The position numbers and the translations under genes were made by a program. Below, one piece after another: positions 55,000 to 63,974 of a stretch of DNA of 64,000 nt. The stretch comes from JAJPKK01 sp963802745. GTDB lineage: Bacteria > Pseudomonadota > Alphaproteobacteria > Rhizobiales > Xanthobacteraceae. The notes beneath the pieces were generated by a model that saw only the letters and a program-made list of their open reading frames with translations, did not search any database and was not told the origin of the DNA. The DNA lies in contig CAWDKL010000040.1 of assembly GCA_963802745.1 (NCBI GenBank), positions 15,096-79,095 on the forward strand, given 5' to 3'. Each line of letters starts with the position of its first letter. Positions within the stretch are counted from its first letter, which is position 1.

Positions 55000-56688
55000 T
55001 TACCAGCCTCCCAGCGGCTGCTTCAGCGCCTCGGGGAAATACTTCAGCACGCACAGCAGCGGGTTGGGCGCTGCTTGCCCCAATCCGCAGATCGACGCAT
55101 CCCGCATGGCGGTTGACAACTCACTGAGCAGCGCATCGTTCCACGGACCGGACGCCATCAGCTTCGCGGCCTTTTCGGTGCCCACCCGGCACGGCGTGCA
55201 CTGGCCGCAGCTTTCATCCTCGAAGAACTTCATCAGGTTGAGGGCGACCGCTTTGATATCGTCGGCTTGCGATAATATCACAACGGCGTGCGACCCGACA
55301 AAGCAGCCGTATTGCTCCAGCGTGCCGAAATCGAGCGGCAGGTCGCCCATGTGGGCCGGCAGGATGCCACCGGACGCGCCGCCCGGCAGATACGCCTTGA
55401 AGGTGTGGCCGTCCGCCATGCCGCCGCTGTATTCGTCGATCAGTTCGCGCACGCTGATGCCGGCGGGCGCCAGCTTGACGCCCGGATTCTTGACCCGGCC
55501 GGAGACCGAAAAACTGCGCAAGCCCTTGCGGTCGCGCCGGCCGAACGAGGTAAACCACGCCGGCCCCTTCTCCACGATGTCGCGGATCCAGAACAGGGTC
55601 TCGACGTTCTGCTCCAGCGTCGGGCGCCCGAACAGGCCGACCTGCGCCACATAGGGCGGGCGGTGGCGCGGCAGGCCGCGTTTGCCCTCGATCAACTCGA
55701 TCATCGCGGATTCTTCGCCGCAAATATAGGCGCCGGCGCCGCGGCGCAGTTCCAGCTGTGTGAACTTGGTCAGCCCGGCGGCTTCGACCTTGGCGAGTTC
55801 CTCCTCCAGCAGCAGGCGGACTTCCGGATATTCGTCGCGCAGGTAGATATAGGCTTGCGCGGCCTCCACCACCCAGGCGGCGATCAGCATGCCCTCGATG
55901 AAGCGGTGCGGATCGCGCTCCAGATAGTAGCGGTCCTTGAAGGTGCCGGGCTCGCCTTCGTCGGCATTGACGGCCATCAGCCGCGGGGCCGGTTCGGCCC
56001 GCACCAGCGACCATTTGCGCCCGGTGGGGAAGCCGGCGCCGCCGAGGCCGCGCAAACCCGCGTCGCTCACGATCTTGATGAGGTCGTCGCGCGTGCGCGC
56101 GCCGGACAGACAGGCCCGCAGCAGCGCATAGCCGCCCTCGGCCTGGTAGGCCGCAAAATCCTTAGCTCCCCGATGCGCATGGGCGTGGGCGCCCGCGGCG
56201 ACCGCCGCGGCGACGGTGTCGGCGGACGCGCCCTTCACCTGCACGTGACCAACGGCGGCAACGGGAGCGTGATCGCACGCGCCCATGCACGGCGCCCGCA
56301 GCACGCGAACACCGGCGCCGAGCTTTCCGGGCAGTTGGCTGAGAAGTTTTTCGGCGCCCGCCATGGCGCAGGACAGGCTGTCGCAAACCCGCACCGTGAC
56401 GGCCGGAGGCACTGGGCCGTCCTTAACCACGTCGAAATGCGCATAAAACGTCGCGACCTCATAGACTTCCGCTTGCGCCAGCTTCATCTCGGCCGCCAGC
56501 GCCGCCAGATGCGGCGCCGAGATATGGCCGTAGCGATCCTGGATCAGGTGCAAAAATTCGATCAGCAGATCGCGCCGGCGCGGACGCGCGCCCAGCAGCG
56601 TGGCGATCTCCTCGGCAGCGCGCGGGTCGATCTGGCGGCCCTTGGGGGTCTGCCGCGGGCGGCGGCGCTTTGGCGTGATCGCATCCAT
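55000..56688 (-). CDS. fdh1B: NAD-dependent formate dehydrogenase beta subunit, NuoE-NuoF fusion (FDH1 type)
   Basis: This 562-residue cytosolic subunit passes electrons from the alpha subunit to NAD+. Residues ~20-175 are NuoE-like with a [2Fe-2S] site (VCDSLSCAMAG, RAPCMGACDHAP). The rest is NuoF-like with the NADH/FMN motifs GLRGLGGAGFPTGRKW and NADEGEPGTFKDRYYLE, GAGAYICGEESAMIELIEGKRG, and the [4Fe-4S] site ESCGQCTPCRVGTEK. The ATG at 56688 was chosen, as the ORF beyond it does not resemble the family. The fusion distinguishes this enzyme from the fds cluster, where NuoE and NuoF parts are separate genes. Confidence 0.92.
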   Translation of the reverse strand: MDAITPKRRRPRQTPKGRQIDPRAAEEIATLLGARPRRRDLLIEFLHLIQDRYGHISAPHLAALAAEMKLAQAEVYEVATFYAHFDVVKDGPVPPAVTVRVCDSLSCAMAGAEKLLSQLPGKLGAGVRVLRAPCMGACDHAPVAAVGHVQVKGASADTVAAAVAAGAHAHAHRGAKDFAAYQAEGGYALLRACLSGARTRDDLIKIVSDAGLRGLGGAGFPTGRKWSLVRAEPAPRLMAVNADEGEPGTFKDRYYLERDPHRFIEGMLIAAWVVEAAQAYIYLRDEYPEVRLLLEEELAKVEAAGLTKFTQLELRRGAGAYICGEESAMIELIEGKRGLPRHRPPYVAQVGLFGRPTLEQNVETLFWIRDIVEKGPAWFTSFGRRDRKGLRSFSVSGRVKNPGVKLAPAGISVRELIDEYSGGMADGHTFKAYLPGGASGGILPAHMGDLPLDFGTLEQYGCFVGSHAVVILSQADDIKAVALNLMKFFEDESCGQCTPCRVGTEKAAKLMASGPWNDALLSELSTAMRDASICGLGQAAPNPLLCVLKYFPEALKQPLGGW

Positions 56689-56843
56689 GCGGGTCCCGGC
56701 AATCCTACTATATTGCCGACAATCCGACATTGGTCGAGTCGTCCGCCGGCACGTTCGACAGACCAAGCATCGTCATGAAATAAGAACAAATCGCAATACA
56801 AAATTTCGCGCCCCGCGCCCGCGCCGCGAACCGCCCACGAGGC

Positions 56844-57233
56844 TCACTCCGCCACGGATACGCCCGCCGGCCCTCGTTTGCCCCTCGGCCTTGCCGGCGC
56901 GATTTTGGCCGAGGCCGGTTCGGCGAGATCCCCAAGCGCGATCGTGACCGGACGGCGGTTCGGAAATTCCGCGACGAGCCGCAGCTTGCCGCCCATGGCA
57001 GCGACGTAGCTGCTTAACGTGGACAGCAGCAGGTCGGCGCGGCGCTCCAGGCGCGACACGTTTTCCTGTTCGACGCCCATCAGTTCGGCCATGCGTTCCT
57101 GGGTCAGCTGCTGCGCCCGGCGCAGGTCGCGCAGCGTCAGCTCTTCCTCGATGAGTTCGGCCGTGCGTGCCGCGACCTTCGCCCGCTGCTCGGGCGTAAA
57201 ATCCTTGATGAAATCTTCCAGTGACACCGTCAC
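56844..57233 (-). CDS. XRE-family antitoxin
   Basis: This 129-residue protein has an XRE helix-turn-helix (TLRDLRRAQQLTQERMAELMGVEQENVSRLERRADLLLSTLSSYVAAMGG) after a helical start (LEDFIKDFTPEQRAKVAARTAEL). The C-terminus is Arg/Pro-rich. A GTG start at 57233 is indicated by its overlap with the toxin stop (GTGA) and by GGAGG ten bases upstream. It is the downstream partner of a HigB-type toxin. Confidence 0.85.
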   Translation of the reverse strand: MTVSLEDFIKDFTPEQRAKVAARTAELIEEELTLRDLRRAQQLTQERMAELMGVEQENVSRLERRADLLLSTLSSYVAAMGGKLRLVAEFPNRRPVTIALGDLAEPASAKIAPARPRGKRGPAGVSVAE

Positions 57234-57601
57234 GTCCTGCCTCCGTCCTGCGTCAACCATTCCTTGAGATGTGCCGCGAACCGGGCATCCGCTACGCGGA
57301 TCAGATCCCGGTAGAACCGCCTTTCGTTCACCCCGGATTTGCTGCCGCCGACCAGCAGGATCGCACGTCTTGCTGGATCGAACGCAAAGGCCACGCGCCA
57401 TTCACCGCCGGACAAACTCAACCGCAGCTCTTTCATGTTTGCGAACCGCGATCCTTTCAGGGTGTCGCAATGCGGACGTCGAAGCAGCGGTCCGAAGCGA
57501 CGAAGCAACCCGGCCAATGCCGCAATTTCAACTTGGACGGCCGGATCAAATTCTCTCGCCTCCGCTGCGAAGGTCGGATCGAATCTAACATCCCATTCCA
57601 T
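57230..57601 (-). CDS. HigB-like RelE-family toxin
   Basis: This 123-residue protein is a clear Gp49-like/HigB toxin: MEWDVRFDPTFAAEAREF, GPLLRRPHCDTLKGSRFANMKELRL, GEWRVAFAFDPARRAILLVGG, KSGVNERRFYRDLI. The ATG at 57601 was chosen because family similarity begins exactly there and a promoter lies directly before it. Open codons upstream to 57820 are not similar to anything. Toxin-first order and the four-base overlap with the antitoxin are typical. Confidence 0.88.
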   Translation of the reverse strand: MEWDVRFDPTFAAEAREFDPAVQVEIAALAGLLRRFGPLLRRPHCDTLKGSRFANMKELRLSLSGGEWRVAFAFDPARRAILLVGGSKSGVNERRFYRDLIRVADARFAAHLKEWLTQDGGRT

Positions 57602-57607
57602 GTCACT

Positions 57608-57636
57608 ATCAAATGCCAGATCGATTATGCTGTCAA
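57608..57636 (-). promoter_or_regulatory. promoter of the second toxin-antitoxin operon
   Basis: On the minus strand TTGACA (57636-57631) and TTTGAT (57613-57608) are 17 bases apart. The toxin ATG begins seven bases after the -10 box, so transcription would start at or next to the first codon, giving a leaderless mRNA. The rest of the 346-base gap (57637-57947) holds no gene I can support. Confidence 0.5.
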
Positions 57637-57947
57637 GAGCATATGCCGGCAAGTGCATCCTGACAGCTACCGCGTTGATGAACGCTGGCACCTCCACGAG
57701 AGCGAGATGCGGTACCGGGCTCTTGACCAGAAGCCGCTCGGCAATTCCAGATGCGGCATTGCCCAGAGCCTCGGCACGCCGACCACGTTTCCGCGCAAGG
57801 TCTAGAAATGCGACGCCCAATCATCAGGACAAAGGATCGCCGCAGGATACGATATCGGAGCCATCCTGGTAAAAACACGCGCGATCGAGAAACTGCTCGC
57901 GGACGCGCCGTAAAAAGCAGTGTCGCGCCGAGTTGCCGGAGGCTCCC

Positions 57948-58202
57948 CTACGAACGCGGCGCTGCCATTCCGATCTCCGCCCCCCGCAGCCGCTCCACCG
58001 CCGCGCGGGCGCATGGATCGAGCCCGGCGCCGCCGGCATCGAGATGGGCGATGATGGTGGCGCGCATGCGCGGGTCCCAGAATTTGGCGAGATGCTCCGC
58101 AATGGCGCCGGCCGCCTTGTCGGCCGCTGCCTTATCGGCTCCTTGGCTGACAAAAAACTTGCCGATCTGGTTGGCCATGTAGACGAGTTTGTCAGGCGAC
58201 AT
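57948..58202 (-). CDS. fdsD: formate dehydrogenase delta subunit
   Basis: This 84-residue protein (MSPDKLVYMANQIGKFFVSQ, IAEHLAKFWDPRMRATIIAHL, GLDPCARAAVERL) has the FdsD signature. FdsD is a small component of the fds formate dehydrogenase with a role in assembly or cofactor insertion. The ATG at 58202 overlaps the end of fdhD by 11 bases, and it is the last gene of the fds operon. Confidence 0.9.
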   Translation of the reverse strand: MSPDKLVYMANQIGKFFVSQGADKAAADKAAGAIAEHLAKFWDPRMRATIIAHLDAGGAGLDPCARAAVERLRGAEIGMAAPRS

Positions 58203-59085
58203 GAGCGATGGCGTCCCTTGCAACGGTGTCCCTGGCAGCCGCTCCCATTGCGGCTGAACGATCGTTCCCCGCTTCCCTCACGGCTGCTTCCCCGGCGATC
58301 CGGTGCGGGTGGGTGAAAATCTCAAAGCCATCGCCGCGCGCGATAGCCACCAGCGTGATGCCGGCGGCATGCGCGGTGCGCACCGCGAGCGCGGTCGGCG
58401 CCGAGATGGCGACGATGACAGGGGCGCCGAGATACGCGGTCTTCTGCACCATCTCGACCGATACCCGGCTGGTGAGCACGATGAGGCCGTCGCCGGCATC
58501 GATCCGCTCGCGCGCGAGTGCGCCGCCGAGCTTGTCGAGCGCATTGTGGCGGCCCACGTCTTCGCGCAAGGCCGCAAGCCCCTGCGAAGGTTCCCAGAAC
58601 GCGGCGCCATGCACGGCGCGTGTCTCCCGGTTGAGCGCCTGCAGCGGCGCCACCGCTTCGACCGCCCGCATGATCTCGCGCGGCGTGAACCGCCGGCCGG
58701 CCGGAACGGCCGGCGGCGGCCGGCCGGCCTCTTCGAGCAATTCGATGCCGCACAGCCCGCAGCCGGTGGGGCCCGCCATGTGCCGGCGGCGTTCGCCGAA
58801 CGCCGCACCGCGCGGTTCGGCGAGCCACATGCGCAATTCGATGCCCGCGTGGCTTTCGATGATCTGTAAGCTCTCGATCTCGTCGAGAGCCGCAACGATG
58901 CCCTCGGTCAGGCTGAACCCGCGGGCAAAATCCTCGAGATCCCGCGGTGTCGCCATCATCACCGCATAGGATGTGCCGTTATAGGTGAACGCGACCGCGG
59001 TTTCTTCCGGGATGGCGCGGTCGCCGTCGGAAAACCCGCCGGTGCGCCAGGCGGTGCGGGCGACGCGATCGGCGGCCAGTGCCAC
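58192..59085 (-). CDS. fdhD: formate dehydrogenase accessory sulfurtransferase FdhD
   Basis: This 297-residue cytosolic protein moves sulfur from a cysteine desulfurase to the molybdenum or tungsten cofactor before it enters formate dehydrogenase. It has PEETAVAFTYNGTSYAVMM, TPRDLEDFARGFSLTEGIV, the sulfur-carrying CxxC in GPTGCGLCGIELLEE, DVGRHNALDKLGG and LTSRVSVEMVQKTAYLGAP. A GTG start at 59085 lies four bases after the fdsA stop and behind a GGAG site. Longer in-frame readings overlap fdsA and are unlikely. Confidence 0.92.
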   Translation of the reverse strand: MALAADRVARTAWRTGGFSDGDRAIPEETAVAFTYNGTSYAVMMATPRDLEDFARGFSLTEGIVAALDEIESLQIIESHAGIELRMWLAEPRGAAFGERRRHMAGPTGCGLCGIELLEEAGRPPPAVPAGRRFTPREIMRAVEAVAPLQALNRETRAVHGAAFWEPSQGLAALREDVGRHNALDKLGGALARERIDAGDGLIVLTSRVSVEMVQKTAYLGAPVIVAISAPTALAVRTAHAAGITLVAIARGDGFEIFTHPHRIAGEAAVREAGNDRSAAMGAAARDTVARDAIAHVA

Positions 59086-59089
59086 GCCG

Positions 59090-61936
59090 CTACTCCGCGG
59101 CCTCGACCACCGGGGCGATGCGGCGGCTGTTGCGTGCAAGTGCATCATACTGCTCCTGCCAATCGGTTGGGCCGTTCGACGGGGTGACCTGGACCGCCGT
59201 GACCTTGTATTCGGGGCAATTGGTGGCCCAGTCCGAGTAGTCGGTGGTGATGACATTGGCCTGGGTTTCCGGGTGATGGAACGTGGTGTAGATGACGCCC
59301 GGCGCCACCCGCTCGCTGATCAGTGCGCGTAGCGTGGTCTCGCCGGAGCGGCTCGCAAGCTTCACCCAGTCGCCGTCGCGGATGCCGCGCTGCTCGGCAT
59401 CGTGCGGGTGGATTTCAAGGCGGTCCTCGTCGTGCCACACCGAGTTGGCGGTGCGCCGGGTCTGGGCGCCGACATTGTATTGGCTCAGGATTCGCCCGGT
59501 GGTCAGCAGCAGCGGGAACCTCGGGCCGGTGCGTTCATCGGTCGCCACATATTCCGTGATGACGAACTTGCCCTTGCCGCGCACGAAGCCGCCGATATGC
59601 ATGACCGGGGTGCCGTCCGGCGTTTTGTCGTTGCACGGCCACTGCACCGAGCCGAGTTCCTCGATCTTGTCGTAGGACACGCCGGTGAAGGTCGGGGTGA
59701 GGCGCGCGATCTCGTCCATGATTTCGGAAGGGTGATCGTAATGCATCGCAAAGCCCATGGCCTTGGCGATGGCGAGCGTGATCTCCCAATCGGCAAGCCC
59801 GGATTTCGGCGCCATCACCTTGCGCACGCGCTGGATGCGACGCTCTGCATTGGTGAAGGTGCCGTCCTTTTCCAAAAACGTGGAGCCGGGCAGGAACACA
59901 TGGGCGTAGTTCGCGGTCTCGTTCAGGAACAGGTCCTGCACCACCACGCATTCCATGGCGGCAAGCCCCGCCGAGACATGCTTGGTGTCGGGATCGGACT
60001 GCAAAATGTCCTCGCCCTGGATGTAGATGCCCTTGAACGAGCCATCCACCGCGGCGTCCAGCATGTTGGGGATGCGCAGGCCCGGCTCCTTGTCGAGGTG
60101 TACGCCCCATAGCGATTCGAACATCGCGCGGGTGGCGTCGCCGGAGATGTGGCGATAGCCCGACAGTTCGTGCGGGAACGAGCCCATGTCGCAGGCACCC
60201 TGCACGTTGTTCTGGCCGCGCAGCGGGTTTACGCCGACACCGGGGCGCCCGATATTGCCGGTCGCCATGGCGAGGTTGGCGATCGCCATCACGGTGGTGG
60301 AGCCCTGGCTGTGCTCGGTGACGCCGAGGCCGTAATAAATTGCGGCATTGCCGCCGGTGGCGTAGAGCCGCGCGGCGGCGCGGATGGTCTGCGCCGGCAC
60401 GCCGGAGATTTTCGCCACCGCTTCCGGGCTGTTGTGCGGCTGGGCGACGAAATCCGCCCAATCCTGGAACTCATCCGCGTCGCAGCGTTCGCGCACGAAG
60501 GCTTCGTTGACGAGCCCTTCGGTCACGATCACATGGGCAAGCGCGGTGAGCACCGCCACGTTGGTGCCGGGCAGCAGCGGCAGATGGTGCGCGGCCTCCA
60601 CATGCGGCGTGCGCACGAGGTCGATGCGGCGCGGGTCGACCACGATCAGTTTCGCCCCCTGGCGCAGCCGCTTTTTCATGCGCGAGGCGAACACCGGATG
60701 CGCGTCGGTCGGGTTGGCGCCGATCAGCACCACCACGTCGGATTGCTCGACAGAGTCGAAGTCCTGGGTGCCGGCGGAGGTTCCGAAGGTCGTGCTCAGG
60801 CCATAGCCGGTCGGCGAATGGCACACCCGTGCACAGGTATCGACATTGTTGTTGCCGAAGCCCCCACGGATCAGCTTTTGCACCAAAAAGGTTTCCTCAT
60901 TGGTGCAGCGCGACGAGGTGATGCCGCCGATCGACCGGCGCCCATAGGTGTCCTGGATGCGCCGGAATTCCGACGCCACGCGGCCGATCGCCTCGTCCCA
61001 CGACACTTCGCGCCAGGGGTCGGTGATCTTGTCGCGGATCATCGGCTTGAGGATGCGTTCGCGGTGGGTGGCATAACCCCAGGCGAAACGGCCCTTGACG
61101 CAGGAATGGCCGCGGTTGGCCTTGCCGTCCTTAAACGGCACCATGCGCACGACTTCCTCGCCGCGCATCTCCGCCTTGAAGGAACAGCCGACGCCGCAAT
61201 ACGCGCAGGTGGTGACCACGGAGTGCTCCGGCTGGCCGATGTCGATGACGGATTTTTCCGTCAGTGTCGCGGTCGGACAGGCCTGCACGCAGGCGCCGCA
61301 GGAGACGCATTCGGAGGCGAGGAACGCCTCTTCCATGCCGGGCGAGACGACGGAATCGAAGCCGCGCCCCGCGATGGTGAGTGCAAAAGTTCCCTGCACT
61401 TCCTCGCAGGCGCGAACACAGCGCGAACACACGATGCATTTCGACGGATCGTAGGTGAAATACGGGTTCAACTCGTCCTTGCCGGGGTTGGGGTGCTTGT
61501 CACCGCTGTAGCCGTAGCGCACATCGCGCAAGCCCACCGCGCCGGCCATGTCCTGCAGTTCGCAATCGCCATTGGCGGCGCAGGTCAGGCAGTCGAGCGG
61601 GTGGTCGGAGATGTAGAGTTCCATCACGCCCTTGCGCAGCCGCTTCAACCGTTCGGTCTGGGTGCGCACCACCATACCGGCCGCAACCGGCGTCGTGCAT
61701 GATGCCGGGGTGCCGGCGCGGCCGTCGATCTCCACGAGGCAAAGCCGGCAGGAGCCGAACGCCTCCATCATGTCGGTGGCACACAGTTTTGGGATGGCGG
61801 TTCCCATTTCCATGGCCGCGCGCATGATCGAGGTGCCTTCCGGCACCGTCACCGACAGCCCGTCGATGGTCAAAGTGACGCTGCGTTCCGCCTTGGAACG
61901 CGGCGTGCCGTAGTCGATCTCATGGACGAGCGACAT
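59090..61936 (-). CDS. fdsA: NAD-dependent formate dehydrogenase alpha subunit FdsA
   Basis: This 948-residue catalytic subunit oxidises formate at a molybdenum pterin. The [2Fe-2S] ligands are C52, C63, C66 and C80. Then come a His/Cys Fe-S site (DHPLDCLTCAANGDCELQ), two [4Fe-4S] sets (CIVCSRCVRAC, CVSCGACVQAC), CAYCGVGC, the active-site Cys in NNVDTCARVCHSPTGYGL, GANPTDAHPVF and GRILSQYNVGAQTRR. The start at 61936 follows AAGGAGATCGCC; an ATG at 61951 overlaps the fdsB stop and is less likely. It differs clearly from the FDH1-type alpha subunit at 51475-54264, so the two are not a recent duplication. Confidence 0.94.
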   Translation of the reverse strand: MSLVHEIDYGTPRSKAERSVTLTIDGLSVTVPEGTSIMRAAMEMGTAIPKLCATDMMEAFGSCRLCLVEIDGRAGTPASCTTPVAAGMVVRTQTERLKRLRKGVMELYISDHPLDCLTCAANGDCELQDMAGAVGLRDVRYGYSGDKHPNPGKDELNPYFTYDPSKCIVCSRCVRACEEVQGTFALTIAGRGFDSVVSPGMEEAFLASECVSCGACVQACPTATLTEKSVIDIGQPEHSVVTTCAYCGVGCSFKAEMRGEEVVRMVPFKDGKANRGHSCVKGRFAWGYATHRERILKPMIRDKITDPWREVSWDEAIGRVASEFRRIQDTYGRRSIGGITSSRCTNEETFLVQKLIRGGFGNNNVDTCARVCHSPTGYGLSTTFGTSAGTQDFDSVEQSDVVVLIGANPTDAHPVFASRMKKRLRQGAKLIVVDPRRIDLVRTPHVEAAHHLPLLPGTNVAVLTALAHVIVTEGLVNEAFVRERCDADEFQDWADFVAQPHNSPEAVAKISGVPAQTIRAAARLYATGGNAAIYYGLGVTEHSQGSTTVMAIANLAMATGNIGRPGVGVNPLRGQNNVQGACDMGSFPHELSGYRHISGDATRAMFESLWGVHLDKEPGLRIPNMLDAAVDGSFKGIYIQGEDILQSDPDTKHVSAGLAAMECVVVQDLFLNETANYAHVFLPGSTFLEKDGTFTNAERRIQRVRKVMAPKSGLADWEITLAIAKAMGFAMHYDHPSEIMDEIARLTPTFTGVSYDKIEELGSVQWPCNDKTPDGTPVMHIGGFVRGKGKFVITEYVATDERTGPRFPLLLTTGRILSQYNVGAQTRRTANSVWHDEDRLEIHPHDAEQRGIRDGDWVKLASRSGETTLRALISERVAPGVIYTTFHHPETQANVITTDYSDWATNCPEYKVTAVQVTPSNGPTDWQEQYDALARNSRRIAPVVEAAE

Positions 61937-61947
61937 GGCGATCTCCT

Positions 61948-63507
61948 TCATTCCGCGGCCTGGAGCCGCGGCGGCCGTGCGCCGAAATCTTCCGGAAAGT
62001 GGGTGAGCGCGCTCATCACCGGATAGGGAGTGAAGCCGCCGAGCGCGCACAGCGAACCGAACTTCATGGTGTGACAGAGGTCTTCCAGGACGGCGAGGTT
62101 CTCCGCGCCGCGGTCGCCCGCGAGGATGCGGTCGAGCGTCTCTACCCCGCGGGTCGAGCCGATGCGGCAGGGTGTGCATTTGCCGCAGGATTCGATGGCG
62201 CAGAATTCCATCGCAAACCGCGCCTGGCGGGCCATGTCCACGGTGTCGTCGAACACCACGATGCCGCCGTGGCCGATCAGCCCGTCGCGCGCCGCGAACG
62301 CCTCGTAGTCGAACGGCGTGTCGAACAGCGCGCGCGGAAAATAGGCCCCCAGCGGTCCGCCGACCTGAACGGCGCGGACCGGGCGTCCGCTTGCCGTACC
62401 GCCGCCGATGTCATCTACCAGTTCGCCGAGCGTGATCCCGAACGCGGTCTCGAACAGCCCGCCGTGGCGGACGTTCCCGGCGAGCTGGATCGGCATGGTG
62501 CCGCGGGAGCGGCCCATGCCGAAGCCGCGATAGCGCGCCGCGCCTTCCGCCAAGACAAACGGCACGGTGGCGAGCGACAGGACGTTGTTGATCACCGTCG
62601 GGCGGGCGAACAGGCCCTTGTGCGCCGGCAGCGGCGGCTTCGCCCGCACGATGCCGCGGCGGCCCTCGAGGCTCTCCAGGAGCGAGGTCTCCTCGCCGCA
62701 CACATAGGCGCCGGCGCCGGCCCGCACCTCCATGTCGAAGGCATGGACAGAGCCGGCCACGGCAGCGCCCAGGATGCCGGAGCGGCGGGCAATATCGATC
62801 GCCTGTGTCATCACGTCGATCGCGTGCGGGTATTCCGAGCGGATGTAGACGTAACCCTTGGTCGCCCCGACCGCGATGCCGGCGATCGCCATGCCTTCTA
62901 TGAGGACGAACGGGTCGCCCTCCATGATCATGCGGTCCGCGAAGGTGCCGCTGTCACCCTCGTCGGCGTTGCAGACGATGTATTTTTGCTGAGCGGCGGT
63001 TTGCGCGACGGTGCGCCATTTGATGCCGGTCGGAAAGCCGGCGCCGCCGCGGCCCCGTAGGCCCGATTGCGTGACCTCTTCCACGATGGCTTCGGGGCCT
63101 AGCGCCAGTGCGCGCTCAAGGCCCTTGAGGCCGCCATGGGCGCGATAATCCTCGACCGAAAGCGGATCGATGATCCCGCAGCGGGCGAAGGTCAGCCGGG
63201 TCTGGCGCTTGAGCCAGGACAGGTCGTCGACGACGCCGAGCCGGAGCGGATGCGCCCCATTGTCGGAAAGTATGGCATCCAGCAATGTACCGGCATCGGC
63301 CGCCGTCACCGGACCGTAGCCCACGCGGCCCGCGGGCGTTGCGACCTCGACCAGCGGTTCGAGCCAATACAGCCCCCGCGAACCGTTGCGGATGGTCTCC
63401 AATGACATGTTTCGGGCGGCCGCAACGGTCCGCAAGGCGGCGATCACATCGTCTGCGCCCACCGCGCGCGCGCCGGCGTCGCCTGGGACGAAAATCCGCA
63501 CGGTCAT
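61948..63507 (-). CDS. fdsB: NAD-dependent formate dehydrogenase beta subunit FdsB
   Basis: This 519-residue subunit carries FMN, the NAD+ site and a [4Fe-4S] cluster. After a thioredoxin-like start (VRIFVPGDAGARAVGADDV) it shows GLRGRGGAGFPTGIKW, CNADEGDSGTFADRMIMEGDP, GAGAYVCGEETSLLESLEGRRG and ESCGKCTPCRIGSTRG. The ATG at 63507 overlaps the fdsG stop by four bases, and its own stop lies 11 bases before fdsA. The operon order is fdsG-fdsB-fdsA-fdhD-fdsD. Confidence 0.94.
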   Translation of the reverse strand: MTVRIFVPGDAGARAVGADDVIAALRTVAAARNMSLETIRNGSRGLYWLEPLVEVATPAGRVGYGPVTAADAGTLLDAILSDNGAHPLRLGVVDDLSWLKRQTRLTFARCGIIDPLSVEDYRAHGGLKGLERALALGPEAIVEEVTQSGLRGRGGAGFPTGIKWRTVAQTAAQQKYIVCNADEGDSGTFADRMIMEGDPFVLIEGMAIAGIAVGATKGYVYIRSEYPHAIDVMTQAIDIARRSGILGAAVAGSVHAFDMEVRAGAGAYVCGEETSLLESLEGRRGIVRAKPPLPAHKGLFARPTVINNVLSLATVPFVLAEGAARYRGFGMGRSRGTMPIQLAGNVRHGGLFETAFGITLGELVDDIGGGTASGRPVRAVQVGGPLGAYFPRALFDTPFDYEAFAARDGLIGHGGIVVFDDTVDMARQARFAMEFCAIESCGKCTPCRIGSTRGVETLDRILAGDRGAENLAVLEDLCHTMKFGSLCALGGFTPYPVMSALTHFPEDFGARPPRLQAAE

Positions 63508-63974
63508 CGGCGCACCTCCGCCAACAGTGCGTCGAGGCGGGGCGCATCGAGCCGCCCGACCACGCGTCCATCGATCATCCCCGACGGCGCGGTCGCGCAC
63601 AGTCCGAGGCAGTAGACCGCCTCCAGCGTCACGCCGCCGTCGGGTGACGTGGTGCCCATAGGCATGCCGAGCCGCGCCACTGCCCGCGCGGCCAGGCCAT
63701 CGCCGCCGGCCGCCTGGCAGGCCTCGGCGCGGCACAGCTTGACCACGTGGCGGCCCGCCGGTTCGCGGCGAAAGTCGTGATAGAAGGTTACGACCCCGTG
63801 TACCTCGGCGCGGGAGACGTTCAGCGCGTCGGCGATCAGCGGTTCGGCCGACGCATCGATATAGCCGAACGCCTCCTGCAAGGCGTGCAGGATGGGCAGC
63901 ATCGGCCCTTCAAGCGCGCAATGTTGCGCAATGATTTCGCGCGCGCGGTCCGCGTTCCAGGTCTCGTAAACCAT
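63504..63974 (-). CDS. fdsG: NAD-dependent formate dehydrogenase gamma subunit FdsG
   Basis: This 156-residue NuoE-like subunit binds one [2Fe-2S] cluster: the ligands are in KLCRAEACQAAG and YCLGLCATAPSG, after the helical part LPILHALQEAFGYI and VHGVVTFYHDF. It takes electrons from FdsA towards FdsB. The ATG at 63974 opens the fds operon. Its promoter is probably in or beyond the last 26 bases of the window, so any regulator or fds-specific control site is not visible. Confidence 0.93.
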   Translation of the reverse strand: MVYETWNADRAREIIAQHCALEGPMLPILHALQEAFGYIDASAEPLIADALNVSRAEVHGVVTFYHDFRREPAGRHVVKLCRAEACQAAGGDGLAARAVARLGMPMGTTSPDGGVTLEAVYCLGLCATAPSGMIDGRVVGRLDAPRLDALLAEVRR

